From contig CAAGEE010000017.1 of the NCBI GenBank assembly GCA_900768815.1, positions 31,809 to 95,808 of the forward strand: a stretch of 64,000 nucleotides of DNA, in the 5' to 3' direction. Below are positions 1-8,916 of the stretch, piece after piece; the first letter of the stretch is position 1, and each line of letters opens with the position of its first letter. The translations under genes and the position numbers were made by a program. Origin of the DNA: Bacilli bacterium (lineage in GTDB: Bacteria > Bacillota_I > Bacilli_A > RF39 > UBA660). Under the pieces are notes generated by a model, which searched no databases, was not told the origin of the DNA, and worked only from the letters and a program-made list of their open reading frames with translations.

Positions 1-81
1 TATTCATATTTAAATATATGATAAATACTTAAATCAATATATCAATAAAAATAGTCTAAAAATAATTAATTCAATATCTTA

Positions 82-97
82 TAAAATATGATATAAT
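82..97 (+). promoter_or_regulatory. Probable sigma-A extended -10 promoter
   Basis: TGATATAAT at 89-97 is an extended -10 element about 25 bases ahead of the start codon of the U32 gene. The -35 region is weak (TTCAAT near 70-75). The same TGATATAAT-type element recurs before many genes in this window, so it is a reasonable promoter call. Confidence 0.5.
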
Positions 98-121
98 TTA
101 CTAGTAAATTGAGGTGTAACT

Positions 122-2296
122 ATGATAAAACATGAATTACTTGCTCCTGCTGGTAATATGGAATGTCTAAAACAAGCAATTTTTAATGGAGCAGACGCAA
201 TATATATAGGTTGTAAAAATTTTGGTGCTAGAAAATTTGCTAGTAATTTTACCAATGATGAAGTAGTTGAAGCTATAAAATTATGTCATCTTTATGGTGT
301 AAAACTCTATGCAACTATGAATACACTAGTAAAAGATAGTGAAGTAGATGCCTTTTTAACACAAATAGAATTTCTTCATAGAAATGGAATTGATGCTGTC
401 CTAATTCAAGATTTTGGTATGCTCTGCCTAGTAAGAAAAATATATCCTAATTTAGAAGTTCATGCCTCTACCCAAGCAAACACTTCTTCAAAAGATACAG
501 CTCAATTATTTCATTCACTAGGTGTAAAAAGAGTTGTCTTTTCTAGAGAACTGTCTCTTGAAGAAATAAATTCGATTGATGTTCCAATTGAAACTGAAGT
601 GTTTGTTCATGGTGCACTTTGTATTTGCTACTCTGGCTGCTGTCTAATGAGTAGTCAAATTGGTAATCGTTCTGGTAATAGAGGAGAATGTGCTGGTAGT
701 TGTCGTCTTCCTTATAGTCTAGAACATAATGGAAAAACCATAATAAGTAATAAATATTTATTAAGTACAAAGGAACTAAACACTTCATATAACTTTAAAG
801 ATCTACTAGCTAGTAATATTAATTGTTTTAAAATAGAAGGTCGTATGAAAAGTCCAGAATATGTAGGTTTTATAACAAGGTTTTATAGAAATTTAATTGA
901 TAACTATGAAAGCGTTGATTTAAAAAAAGAAAATAAGAAGCTAAAAACACTATTCAATAGAGGATTTACACCCGGTCATTTATTTAACTGTACACCAAGA
1001 GAATTAATGAATAATAATAGTCCAAATCACATTGGTCTAGAAATTGGCAAAGTAATAGAAATAAAAAACAATAAAATAAAAATCAAACTAACTACTCCCT
1101 TAAATCAGGAAGATGGCATTCGTTTCTTAGAGTCTAATAAAGGTTTAATTATAAATTATTTATATGATAAAAACATGAAACTAACTAATTCGGCAAATGA
1201 CATCTGTTATATAGATAATAAGATAGATTTACAAAAAAACGATACAGTTTGTAAAACAATAGATTACAAAATGAATCAAAACTTAAAAAGTCTCCCAGAA
1301 AGAAAAATTCCCATTATTATTTCTGTAAAAGCTATAGTTGGAACGCCTCTTGAAATAGAAGTATCTGATACAACAAATGTAGTTTCTTTAATCGGAAATA
1401 TCGTTGAAAGTGCTAAAAATCAGCCTCTAACTCCCGAAAGAATTAAAGAGCAACTTCAAAAGACAGGTCAAACCCCATTTAAATGTGAAAATATAACAAT
1501 TGATTCTTCACCATCTATTTTTATCCCAATAAAAGAATTAAATGAGTTAAGACGTACTGCCTTAGATAAGTTACAAGAAAAAAGAGAAAATAATAAAGTA
1601 AAATTCATAAAAAACAGTATTAATCTCCCAGAAATAAATATAAAACCATCACTTGGTATAACAGCAACAGTATTTACCGAAGAACAACTACTTACCTGTA
1701 AAGAATATAAAATATCACGTATTTATACATCAAATAAATTATTATATGAAAAATATAAAGATATAATAGATATATATTATAAATTACCAAGATGTATCAG
1801 AGATATATCAAAAAATCTAAAAGATAAAAACATCGTATCAGATTATTTTGAATTTAATAAACATCACAATATAATAGGTGATTACGGTCTTAACATTTAT
1901 AATATATATACAGCCTATTTTCTATATAGTTTAGGTATAAAGAGTCTAACTTTATCAGTAGAACTAACTGAAGATGAAATGCTTGAGTTTATAAATAAGT
2001 ATAAAGAAAAGTTTAATACATATCCAAACATAGAAATCCTAAACTATGGTTTAATAGAAAACATGATTATAAAAGATAACATTTTAAATATTTCAGAATA
2101 CGACCATAACTATGAATTATATGATATAAAAAATAGATATTTTCCAGTCTATTATGATGGAATGAACACTCATATATTAAATTTTAAACAAAAAGAAAAC
2201 CTCGCAAATAAACATCTAAAAGACAAAGTAACTCTAAGATATGACTTTTATAAAGAAAATTCTTTAGAAATATCAAAAATTCTAAATAGTAAGTAA
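122..2296 (+). CDS. U32 family peptidase, long form (YrrO/RlhA-like)
   Basis: The 724-residue product begins with the U32 signature region (ELLAPAGNMECLKQAIFNGA) and keeps the cysteine-rich centre, with CICYSGCCLMSS near residue 165 followed by RSGNRGECAGSCR. Members of this family include collagenase-like proteases and enzymes that hydroxylate 23S rRNA or tRNA bases, for which the conserved cysteines bind an Fe-S cluster. The extra region after about residue 400 fits the long form with a C-terminal DUF3656-like extension. AGGTG lies just before the ATG. RNA hydroxylation is more likely than proteolysis, but the substrate cannot be told from sequence. Confidence 0.85.
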   Translation: MIKHELLAPAGNMECLKQAIFNGADAIYIGCKNFGARKFASNFTNDEVVEAIKLCHLYGVKLYATMNTLVKDSEVDAFLTQIEFLHRNGIDAVLIQDFGMLCLVRKIYPNLEVHASTQANTSSKDTAQLFHSLGVKRVVFSRELSLEEINSIDVPIETEVFVHGALCICYSGCCLMSSQIGNRSGNRGECAGSCRLPYSLEHNGKTIISNKYLLSTKELNTSYNFKDLLASNINCFKIEGRMKSPEYVGFITRFYRNLIDNYESVDLKKENKKLKTLFNRGFTPGHLFNCTPRELMNNNSPNHIGLEIGKVIEIKNNKIKIKLTTPLNQEDGIRFLESNKGLIINYLYDKNMKLTNSANDICYIDNKIDLQKNDTVCKTIDYKMNQNLKSLPERKIPIIISVKAIVGTPLEIEVSDTTNVVSLIGNIVESAKNQPLTPERIKEQLQKTGQTPFKCENITIDSSPSIFIPIKELNELRRTALDKLQEKRENNKVKFIKNSINLPEINIKPSLGITATVFTEEQLLTCKEYKISRIYTSNKLLYEKYKDIIDIYYKLPRCIRDISKNLKDKNIVSDYFEFNKHHNIIGDYGLNIYNIYTAYFLYSLGIKSLTLSVELTEDEMLEFINKYKEKFNTYPNIEILNYGLIENMIIKDNILNISEYDHNYELYDIKNRYFPVYYDGMNTHILNFKQKENLANKHLKDKVTLRYDFYKENSLEISKILNSK

Positions 2297-2363
2297 TAAA
2301 AATAGTCATAAAAACATATAAAAAAAATTATAAATATGATAAAATAACAGTAGGAGTGATTTA

Positions 2364-2873
2364 ATGAAAGAAAAAAAGATACCTTTAAAAAATTATATAA
2401 TAATTGCACTAATCTTTTTAGCGACAATCGGTCTAACTATATATTTATGCAAGTGTTACGGTGTTTATAACGAAAGTAAAAAAGAAATCCCTGTTATAAG
2501 AGGAACATTATCAGAAATAACAAGCGATGACTTTGAACATTATATTTTAGAAAACCAATCAACTAAAGTATATATGTGTACTGCTAGTAATCAAACATGT
2601 CGTAATTTTGAAAAGGACTTTATTAAATTAATCAAGAAAAAAAATCTACAAGAAGAATTTGTATATCTAAATCTAAGCGATATTGATCAAGATGCATTTG
2701 TAAACAACTTCAATGAAAAATATAATTTCAAAATAGCTCTAACTACTAACTATCCAGCCATAGTTATCTTTGAAGATGGGAAAATAGTTAGTATGTTACA
2801 AGGCACAGCAGATGAAAAATTAACAATATCAAAGACAAAACAATTTATAGAAATAAATAAAATAGGAGAGTAA
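2364..2873 (+). CDS. Membrane-anchored thioredoxin-like protein with unusual cysteine spacing
   Basis: The 169-residue product has one N-terminal membrane segment (about residues 10-29) and then a domain that reads like a thioredoxin fold outside the cell: a VYMC strand, a helix, VYLNLSDID, and a late NYPAIVIFEDGK strand with the cis-proline position. The usual CxxC is replaced by MCTASNQTC, two cysteines with six residues between them. It may be a redox-inactive or modified member. It sits 24 bases ahead of trmL with its own GGAG site. The fold call is an inference from pattern. Confidence 0.55.
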   Translation: MKEKKIPLKNYIIIALIFLATIGLTIYLCKCYGVYNESKKEIPVIRGTLSEITSDDFEHYILENQSTKVYMCTASNQTCRNFEKDFIKLIKKKNLQEEFVYLNLSDIDQDAFVNNFNEKYNFKIALTTNYPAIVIFEDGKIVSMLQGTADEKLTISKTKQFIEINKIGE

Positions 2874-2897
2874 TCTCCTTTTAACTAGGAGAAAATT

Positions 2898-3407
2898 ATG
2901 AATAACATAGTATTATTTGAACCAGAAATTCCTCAAAATACTGGTAATATCATGCGAACTTGTGTTGCAACAAACACCAAATTACATTTAATAAAGCCAC
3001 TAGGATTTGTACTAGATGATGCTCATTTAAAAAGATCAGGAGTTAATTATATCGACAAATTAGAGTACGAAGTATATGAGAACTTTGAAGACTTTAAAAG
3101 TAAAAACCCTGGAATATATTATTACTTTACCAGATATGGCAGAAAACCACATACAAGTTTTGACTATAGCAATAAAAATAATGCTAATTTATATTTTATC
3201 TTTGGTAAAGAATCAACTGGAATACCCATTGAAATATTGAAAGATAATTTAGACCATTGCATGCGTATACCAATGACTGACAAAGTACGAGCACTAAATG
3301 TCTCAAATAGTGTTGCCATCGTAATATATGAAGCCCTACGTCAACAAGACTACAACGACTTGCTAAGAGAAGAACCACATAAAGGTGCAGACTATCTAGA
3401 AAGATAA
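2898..3407 (+). CDS. trmL: tRNA (cytidine/uridine-34 2'-O)-methyltransferase TrmL
   Basis: The 169-residue protein is a full-length SPOUT methyltransferase. The start NIVLFEPEIPQNTGNIMRTC holds the N-terminal family motif, YFIFGKESTGIP is the knot-forming SAM region, and MRIPMTDKVRALNVSNSVAIV is the C-terminal knot loop. TrmL methylates the wobble ribose of tRNA-Leu isoacceptors in the cytoplasm. Length and motif order match the YibK/TrmL family, so the call is firm. The preceding Trx-like gene is close enough to be in the same transcript. Confidence 0.93.
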   Translation: MNNIVLFEPEIPQNTGNIMRTCVATNTKLHLIKPLGFVLDDAHLKRSGVNYIDKLEYEVYENFEDFKSKNPGIYYYFTRYGRKPHTSFDYSNKNNANLYFIFGKESTGIPIEILKDNLDHCMRIPMTDKVRALNVSNSVAIVIYEALRQQDYNDLLREEPHKGADYLER

Positions 3408-3457
3408 ACAAAGCAAACTAATTATTAGATAGTAATAAGAACAGATAGGTGAAATAT

Positions 3458-4270
3458 ATGAAAACAAAAGAAGAAATAGAAAGAAGTATCATAACCAAGT
3501 ATCGTAAAAATCTTTGGCGTCCATTTATGAAAGCCATTCGCGAGTATGAACTTATCCAAGAAAATGATAAAGTTGCTGTTTGTATCTCCGGCGGAAAAGA
3601 CTCCAACTTACTTGCTAAATGTCTAGAAGAACTCCAAAAACATGGCAAAGTAAAATTTTCAATTGAGTATATCGTAATGGACCCTGGTTATAATAAGGAG
3701 AACAGGGCAAAAATAATTGAGAATGCTAATACTCTGGGTATTCCAATCTCAATATATGATTCCAATATTTTTGATGTAACAGATAAGCTAGCTAGTGATT
3801 CACCTTGCTATCTTTGTGCCAGAATGCGTAGAGGTTTCTTATACGCTAGAGCCCAAGAATTGGGTTGTAATAAAATAGCTTTAGGTCATCACTTTGATGA
3901 TGTGATTGAAACTATAATGTTATCAATTCTATATGGTGGAGAGTACAAAGGAATGATGCCTAAGTTAAAAAGTACCAATTTTGAAAATATGGAATTAATA
4001 AGACCGTTATATCTAGTAAGAGAAGAAGATATAATTAGTTGGGCAAAATACAATGAATTACAGTTTATTAATTGTGCTTGCAAATTTACATCAAAAGAAA
4101 CAAAGAAAGATTCAAAACGTCTTGAGATAAAACACCTAATAAAAGAACTAGAATCAAAGAATAAAAACATTCCATATAACATATTTAAATCATCAGAAAA
4201 TGTCAACGTTGATACCGTACTAGCTATAAAAAAAGATAATAAAAAAGAAAGTTTCTTAGAACATTATTAA
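3458..4270 (+). CDS. PP-loop ATPase, TtcA-like tRNA thiolation enzyme
   Basis: The 270-residue protein carries the PP-loop CISGGKDSNLLAK near residue 45 and a CYLCARMRRG motif mid-protein, followed by LGHHFDDVIET. This is the arrangement of TtcA-type enzymes, which use a CxxC-bound Fe-S cluster to make 2-thiocytidine in tRNA; a third cysteine, in NCACKF, is present. The ATG at 3458 is chosen because AGGTGA at 3447-3452 lies at normal distance; the GTG at 3449 is part of that site. TtcA versus a related PP-loop enzyme such as TtuA/Ncs6 is not settled. Confidence 0.82.
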   Translation: MKTKEEIERSIITKYRKNLWRPFMKAIREYELIQENDKVAVCISGGKDSNLLAKCLEELQKHGKVKFSIEYIVMDPGYNKENRAKIIENANTLGIPISIYDSNIFDVTDKLASDSPCYLCARMRRGFLYARAQELGCNKIALGHHFDDVIETIMLSILYGGEYKGMMPKLKSTNFENMELIRPLYLVREEDIISWAKYNELQFINCACKFTSKETKKDSKRLEIKHLIKELESKNKNIPYNIFKSSENVNVDTVLAIKKDNKKESFLEHY

Positions 4271-4280
4271 TATTTGAATA

Positions 4281-4325
4281 AAAAAAACTCTTTTCTATCA
4301 CAATTAAATAGAAAGGAGCTTTTTA
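4281..4325 (+). promoter_or_regulatory. Hairpin covering the sigG ribosome-binding site
   Basis: CTCTTTTCTAT at 4288-4298 can pair with ATAGAAAGGAG at 4308-4318, with one wobble pair, and flanking A and T runs extend the stem. The 3' arm contains the AAAGGAG ribosome-binding site of sigG, whose ATG is at 4326. It could hide the site, act as terminator for the upstream gene, or both. Confidence 0.6.
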
Positions 4326-5102
4326 ATGTCAAGATACAAAGTAGAAATAACAGGAATTAATACTAATGAATTAGAAGTACTAACAAATGAGGAAATGAGA
4401 AGTTTATTTGAAAGAGTAAAACAGAAAGACAAATATGCCAGAGATCTACTTGTTCAAGGAAATTTAAAACTAGTACTATCAATACTAAAAAAGTTTAATA
4501 ATCGTTATGATAATTTAGATGACTTATTCCAAATTGGCTGCATTGGTCTACTAAAAGCAATTGATAATTTTGACTTATCACATGAAGTGAAATTTTCAAC
4601 ATATGCTGTACCAATGATTTTAGGCGAAGTACGTAGATATATAAGAGATAACAATTCAATAAGAGTAAGTCGATCACTAAAAGATATTGCCTATAAAACT
4701 CTAAGACTCAAAGAAAAATATATTCAAGAAAATGGAGTAGAGCCAAGTATTGAATTTATCGCTAAAGAGTTAGAACTAAGTGAAGGTGAAATAATAAATG
4801 CCTTAGATTCCCTAAAAGAACCAGTAAGTATGTTTGAACCAGTATATAATGATGGAGGAGACACAATATATCTATGTGATCAAATAGAAGACAAAAGTGC
4901 AACAACTAAAGCCTTTTCTAACCATATAGTGATAGAAGAGGCAATGAATACTTTAGAAGATCGTGAAAAACAAATACTAGATAAAAGATTTATCATTGGA
5001 AAAACTCAAATGGAAATAGCAGATGAAATAGGAATAAGTCAAGCACAAGTATCAAGATTAGAAAATCGAGCAATAAAACAATTAAAAAAAGTTTTAAAGT
5101 AA
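4326..5102 (+). CDS. sigG: Forespore sigma factor SigG
   Basis: The 258-residue protein has the SigG N-terminus (MSRYKVEITGINT, compare MSRNKVEICGVDT in Bacillus), region 2 with DDLFQIGCIGLLKAIDNFD, a region 2.4 segment VKFSTYAVPMILGEVRRYIRDN, and a region 4 helix-turn-helix KTQMEIADEIGISQAQVSRLE. SigG drives late gene expression in the engulfed forespore. The next two genes, ylmC and yunB, are sporulation genes, as expected beside sigG. The ribosome-binding site lies in a predicted hairpin, which suggests restrained translation. Confidence 0.95.
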   Translation: MSRYKVEITGINTNELEVLTNEEMRSLFERVKQKDKYARDLLVQGNLKLVLSILKKFNNRYDNLDDLFQIGCIGLLKAIDNFDLSHEVKFSTYAVPMILGEVRRYIRDNNSIRVSRSLKDIAYKTLRLKEKYIQENGVEPSIEFIAKELELSEGEIINALDSLKEPVSMFEPVYNDGGDTIYLCDQIEDKSATTKAFSNHIVIEEAMNTLEDREKQILDKRFIIGKTQMEIADEIGISQAQVSRLENRAIKQLKKVLK

Positions 5103-5152
5103 CTCATATTAATAATAAAAAACTAATATAATTAAATGAGCAGGTGAACGTT

Positions 5153-5386
5153 ATGCGCTTATCAGATTTACAAACTAAAAGTATTGTTAGTGTAAACGAT
5201 GGAAAAAATATAGGTAATATTATTGACGCAAATGTAACAACTGATGGAACTATTGAATCATTAGTAATCGAAGCTAATAAAACTTTTTTTTCTCTAAACA
5301 GAGAAAATGACACAGAAATAAATTGGAAAGATATAACTAAAATAGGAGAAGACGTAATTTTAGTAAAAATAAGTTATCATGAATAA
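5153..5386 (+). CDS. ylmC: YlmC/YmxH family sporulation protein (PRC-barrel)
   Basis: The 77-residue protein starts MRLSDLQTKSIVSVNDGKNIG and has the small PRC-barrel pattern of YlmC/YmxH, proteins conserved in spore formers with unclear role. Position directly after sigG matches Bacillus. The ATG at 5153 is chosen because GCAGGTGA ends seven bases upstream; the in-frame GTG at 5144 lies inside that site. The 3' end overlaps the yunB start by 8 bases, which implies translational coupling. Confidence 0.82.
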   Translation: MRLSDLQTKSIVSVNDGKNIGNIIDANVTTDGTIESLVIEANKTFFSLNRENDTEINWKDITKIGEDVILVKISYHE

Positions 5387-6089
5387 AATAAAGATTCTCT
5401 TTTTTATACTAATATCAACAACAATTATTTCTGTTTTTTTATTATCAATACTTGGCAAAAGACTAAGTCCTATTTTAGCAAGATATGTAAATGTAGAGGC
5501 TAAACGCTTTGCTAGTAATATAATAAATACATCAGTAAATGACACCATAGAAGAGAAAATAACCGATGATTTATTTAATCTTAGTAAAACAGAAGATGGA
5601 AAAATAGAAATACTTGATTACAATACTAAGAAGGTAAATAGTATTCTTTCAAGTATTAATACTAAAATTCAAAAAAAATTATTAAATTTAGAAGATGGTC
5701 AAATTGCCAATATGCCTATCTCATCTGGATTTAAAGTGGAAAAGATTTTAAAAAACGGCATAGTTTGCAAAGTACCAATGGGCTCACTCAGAAAAAATTC
5801 GCTCTTCGTAAATGTTGGTCCATCAATTCCTATAAAAATGGTTTTCATTGGTCAAGTAGAATCAAGTTTAAATACTAAAATAAGAGAGTACGGAATAAAT
5901 TATCTAGTAGTTGAAATAAACGTTAATGTAGTAGTAGAAGAACAAATTATAATGCCTGCTATGTCTAAAAGGGAAACTCTAAATCTTGAAGCTCCCCTAA
6001 CTTTAAAAATTATTCAAGGAGAAATTCCAAATTACTATTTTGGATCTATCGAAAAAAAATCAAATGTAAATTCTATTAAACTAGAGTAA
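5379..6089 (+). CDS. yunB: Sporulation protein YunB
   Basis: The 236-residue protein has one N-terminal membrane segment (residues about 5-24) and the YunB pattern RLSPILARYVNVEAKRFAS, MPMSG-type IANMPISSGFK, and a C-terminal APLTLKIIQGEIPNYYFGSI. YunB is a mother-cell sporulation protein of unknown biochemical function in Bacillus. It overlaps ylmC by 8 bases. The later stretch IREYGINYLVVEINVNVVV is typical of the family. Confidence 0.87.
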   Translation: MNKIKILFFILISTTIISVFLLSILGKRLSPILARYVNVEAKRFASNIINTSVNDTIEEKITDDLFNLSKTEDGKIEILDYNTKKVNSILSSINTKIQKKLLNLEDGQIANMPISSGFKVEKILKNGIVCKVPMGSLRKNSLFVNVGPSIPIKMVFIGQVESSLNTKIREYGINYLVVEINVNVVVEEQIIMPAMSKRETLNLEAPLTLKIIQGEIPNYYFGSIEKKSNVNSIKLE

Positions 6090-6140
6090 AAAAAGTTTAA
6101 ATAGACACAAAAAAAATTATAAAAACATCTTTATACCAAT

Positions 6141-6169
6141 TTGCCTGTATTATTTATCCGTGTTATAAT
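6141..6169 (+). promoter_or_regulatory. Sigma-A promoter of yutD
   Basis: TTGCCT at 6141-6146 and TATAAT at 6164-6169 are separated by 17 bases. The predicted start of transcription falls about ten bases before the yutD ATG, leaving a very short leader with GAGGTG. Confidence 0.75.
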
Positions 6170-6185
6170 AATACAGAGGTGCGAT

Positions 6186-6464
6186 ATGAAAAAAATAGAA
6201 ATAAATGGTCATGAATATGAGATTTTGGAAAATGTTAAAAACGGCTTAAATATTGATGACATTCGTGATAGAATCACAGATTACTTTGATAGCTACGATT
6301 ATATATTTGGGGATATTTCTTATGAGAAGGTAAGGTTGAAAGGTTTTAATGACGCCAACAATAAAAAAGTAAATAAAATCAATAATATTAAAGATTTAGA
6401 GTCGTATAAAAAAAACTATTGTAGTTATGGAGCTAATACATTTCTCTTAAAAAAAGTTAAGTAA
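6186..6464 (+). CDS. yutD: YutD family protein (DUF1027)
   Basis: The 92-residue protein carries the family core YDYIFGDISYEKVRLKGF, closely matching the YDYIVGDWGYGQLRLKGF type of YutD. The function of the family is unknown. The ATG at 6186 is chosen over an upstream in-frame GTG-type start because GAGGTG and a strong promoter lie immediately before it. In Bacillus, yutD lies near yunB, as here. Confidence 0.8.
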   Translation: MKKIEINGHEYEILENVKNGLNIDDIRDRITDYFDSYDYIFGDISYEKVRLKGFNDANNKKVNKINNIKDLESYKKNYCSYGANTFLLKKVK

Positions 6465-6531
6465 AGTGCTTGTAATTGCATAAAAATATGATAAAATAGT
6501 ATATATAAGAATAAGATGGGAGGCTATTGAT

Positions 6532-6807
6532 ATGGTAGAAAAACAAAATGAAAAAAAAGTAATGTCAATTGTTTCAAATGACGGAGCTATAGAAGATGTA
6601 GAGGTAATACTAGCATTTGAGTTCAAGGACACCAATAAAGAATATGTTGTATATACAAAAAATGAAAAAGATGAAAATGGAAATGTAACAGTATATGTTT
6701 CAAATATAGATCGTTCTGGTGATGAACCTAAATTAGTAGGCGTTGAAAACGAAAATGAATGGAACAAAATAAAAGATGTTTTGAGAGAACTATCAAAAAC
6801 TGAATAG
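6532..6807 (+). CDS. DUF1292 family protein (YrzB-like)
   Basis: The 91-residue acidic protein has the DUF1292 layout: EDVEVILAFEFKDTNKEYVVYT, then a NVTVYVSNIDR strand and a C-terminal helix ENEWNKIKDVLREL. Members are small soluble proteins of unknown function, common in Firmicutes. It is followed after 11 bases by the coiled-coil gene with a strong GGAGG site, so the two are probably co-transcribed. Confidence 0.7.
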   Translation: MVEKQNEKKVMSIVSNDGAIEDVEVILAFEFKDTNKEYVVYTKNEKDENGNVTVYVSNIDRSGDEPKLVGVENENEWNKIKDVLRELSKTE

Positions 6808-6818
6808 GAGGAACAAAA

Positions 6819-7976
6819 ATGTCTGTATTGAGTAATATAGAGTTTTCAATTCTTAACACTAATTTAGTAAAAGAAACAGAAGATTCTAAAAAAATAAAGT
6901 TTAAACATGAATCATACCTAAGAATTTGGAAAAAGTATGATAGTTTTTGCGTAGAAACAAAAGAAAAAATGTCACCAAAATTTTCAAATTTACCAGAACA
7001 AACTGAAGTAAAACAACCTATTGGTCCAGAAAATATAGTGGTTCACATTAAAAATAGAACTTACGAAAAGAAAGAAAGTCAACAAGAAAAATTAAAAGAC
7101 CAAGTATACATATTAAAAATAGCTGGTACTTTACTACCTCAATTTGTTGGAAGAAGAGCTCTAAAAATTAAAGATACAATGAAAAGTAATATGCTAGAAA
7201 ACAATAGAAAAGCTTGTCAGGAAACAGAGGTTAATAAAGAATTACCTGTAGAACTACCACCTCAAGCAGCATTAGAACCTAAACAAACAGTATCAGAAAC
7301 TAAAAACGAAGAAATAATATCACCTGATATTGAAAATATAAAAGTAAGTAAAAATGGTTCAACAAATGCAAAAATAACAAAGTACAACGATGAGCTAGAA
7401 ATGGATAAACAACCAGAAAGAACTATTGAACCAAAAGAAGAAATAAAGCCAGTAAGTGAAATACTTTTGGAACAACAACCAAAAGAAAAATTTAAATTTA
7501 CAATTCCACAAATAAAAATTGAAAGTTTACCTCATAATATAACAACTGAAACGCAAAATGATAATAAGTTTGTTGTTTCAGATATCAAAGAAGATAAAAA
7601 ACAAGTACAAATAAATGATAAAAAAGTAGAAGTTGCACATTTAAAAGATAGTTTAACAAAGGCAAATCAATTAAAAGAGGAACTAGAAAAGGCTAAGAAA
7701 ATTGCTGAAAAAGCCAAAGCTGACGCTGAAATGGCCAAAGCCAAAGCAGATGCTGAAAAGAAGGAAGCAGAAATAGTTCAAGAAAAACTAGTTGAAACAA
7801 TGCGTAAATTAGAAGAACATAATAGAAAACTAGAAGAAGAAAAGAAACAAAATGAAAAAGAAGCTGAAAAGTATGCTGCTGAGAGTCAAGAATACCTTGA
7901 ACAAGGAAAAGAGTACTCATCAATGCAAGAAGAATATAAGCAAACAATAAATGAAATGTTAGCAATAATTGGATAA
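6819..7976 (+). CDS. Uncharacterised coiled-coil protein in a sporulation cluster
   Basis: The 385-residue product is not recognised. It has an N-terminal folded-looking part (about 1-130), a low-complexity middle rich in P, E, Q and K (about 130-260) and a long C-terminal coiled coil (about 265-380) containing the repeat EKAKADAEMAKAKADAEK. No signal peptide or membrane segment is visible. Position between DUF1292 and yutH, downstream of yunB, suggests a mother-cell structural or coat-morphogenesis role, but that is only context. Confidence 0.6.
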   Translation: MSVLSNIEFSILNTNLVKETEDSKKIKFKHESYLRIWKKYDSFCVETKEKMSPKFSNLPEQTEVKQPIGPENIVVHIKNRTYEKKESQQEKLKDQVYILKIAGTLLPQFVGRRALKIKDTMKSNMLENNRKACQETEVNKELPVELPPQAALEPKQTVSETKNEEIISPDIENIKVSKNGSTNAKITKYNDELEMDKQPERTIEPKEEIKPVSEILLEQQPKEKFKFTIPQIKIESLPHNITTETQNDNKFVVSDIKEDKKQVQINDKKVEVAHLKDSLTKANQLKEELEKAKKIAEKAKADAEMAKAKADAEKKEAEIVQEKLVETMRKLEEHNRKLEEEKKQNEKEAEKYAAESQEYLEQGKEYSSMQEEYKQTINEMLAIIG

Positions 7977-7977
7977 A

Positions 7978-8009
7978 AAACAAATAAAAATAATTATTTG
8001 TTTTTTTTT
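7978..8009 (+). terminator. Rho-independent terminator
   Basis: AAACAAATAA at 7978-7987 pairs with TTATTTGTTT at 7994-8003 and runs into a T tract to 8009. It is A+T-rich but well formed and ends the DUF1292-coiled-coil unit. Confidence 0.6.
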
Positions 8010-8034
8010 GCATAATATTAAATGAGTTGGTAAG

Positions 8035-8901
8035 ATGAAAAATACAATAATGTATTATTATGGATTTGAAAATATAAGTATTATTAGACAAAAAAGAAGA
8101 AAGTATATAAAACATAACAACGATATATATATAATATGTCGAGTATATAATGAGAAAGAAGTCTTAGAACTATATGAACTAACTAGAGGAATCCCATTTT
8201 TTTATAAATTTATACCAAATAAAGATGGTAGTATTTTTACAATGTATCAAGATTTTATTTTTGTTCTGCTTAAAATAAATGATAAAAGTTCCATGATAAC
8301 ACAAAATAAAAATCAAATAAGCTTGGATGAAAACAAAAAGTACTATTTAGATAGAAGTGATTGGTACGAGTTATGGACAAGAAAAAACGATTATTATGAG
8401 TATCAATATCAACACATAAAAGGAAAATATAAGGTAATAGATGAAAGTATAAATTATTATATAGGACTTGCAGAAAACGCTATAAGCTATATAGCCAATA
8501 TACCAATTAATTTAAAAGAACAAGAAAAAAAAGGATTATATCCAAAAAGATTGCTTGAAAGTGAATATCATAACCCCTTAAATTATGTAATAGATTATAA
8601 GGAAAGAGGACTAAGTGAGACTTTAAAATATTTATTTTTAAACAAAAAATATCTTAGTCAAAATATAGAAAACATAATTCTTTCATATAATTGTACAGAA
8701 ATAGGATATAAGTTATTATATGGAAGAATGTTGTATCCTAGCATGTATTTTGATATATATGACAAAGTTATTAATGATTTTGAAAATGAAAAAGAGCTAG
8801 TAAACGTGATTAAAAGATTAAAAGAATATGAAGAGTATTTAAAAGAAATTTATAGAATTATATCCAAGCATACAAAAATAAAAAATATAGACTGGTTATA
8901 A
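8035..8901 (+). CDS. YutH-like spore coat-associated kinase-fold protein
   Basis: The 288-residue protein resembles the CotS/YutH group of degenerate kinase-like coat proteins: IPFFYKFIPNKDGS near the start, a central YYIGLAENAISYI helix and the late LLYGRMLYPSMYFDIYDKV segment typical of YutH. I see no convincing phosphotransferase catalytic motif, so it may be a pseudokinase. In Bacillus yutH and the NifU-like yutI are neighbours, as here. The assignment rests on the late motif and gene order. Confidence 0.62.
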   Translation: MKNTIMYYYGFENISIIRQKRRKYIKHNNDIYIICRVYNEKEVLELYELTRGIPFFYKFIPNKDGSIFTMYQDFIFVLLKINDKSSMITQNKNQISLDENKKYYLDRSDWYELWTRKNDYYEYQYQHIKGKYKVIDESINYYIGLAENAISYIANIPINLKEQEKKGLYPKRLLESEYHNPLNYVIDYKERGLSETLKYLFLNKKYLSQNIENIILSYNCTEIGYKLLYGRMLYPSMYFDIYDKVINDFENEKELVNVIKRLKEYEEYLKEIYRIISKHTKIKNIDWL

Positions 8902-8916
8902 TCAGTCTATATTTTT
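8881..8916. terminator. Bidirectional terminator containing both stop codons
   Basis: AAAAATATAGACTG (8881-8894) pairs with CAGTCTATATTTTT (8903-8916) around an 8-base loop. The TAA of yutH-like (8899-8901) and the TGA of the convergent NifU-like gene (8902-8904) both lie within it, so one hairpin ends both messages. Confidence 0.8.
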
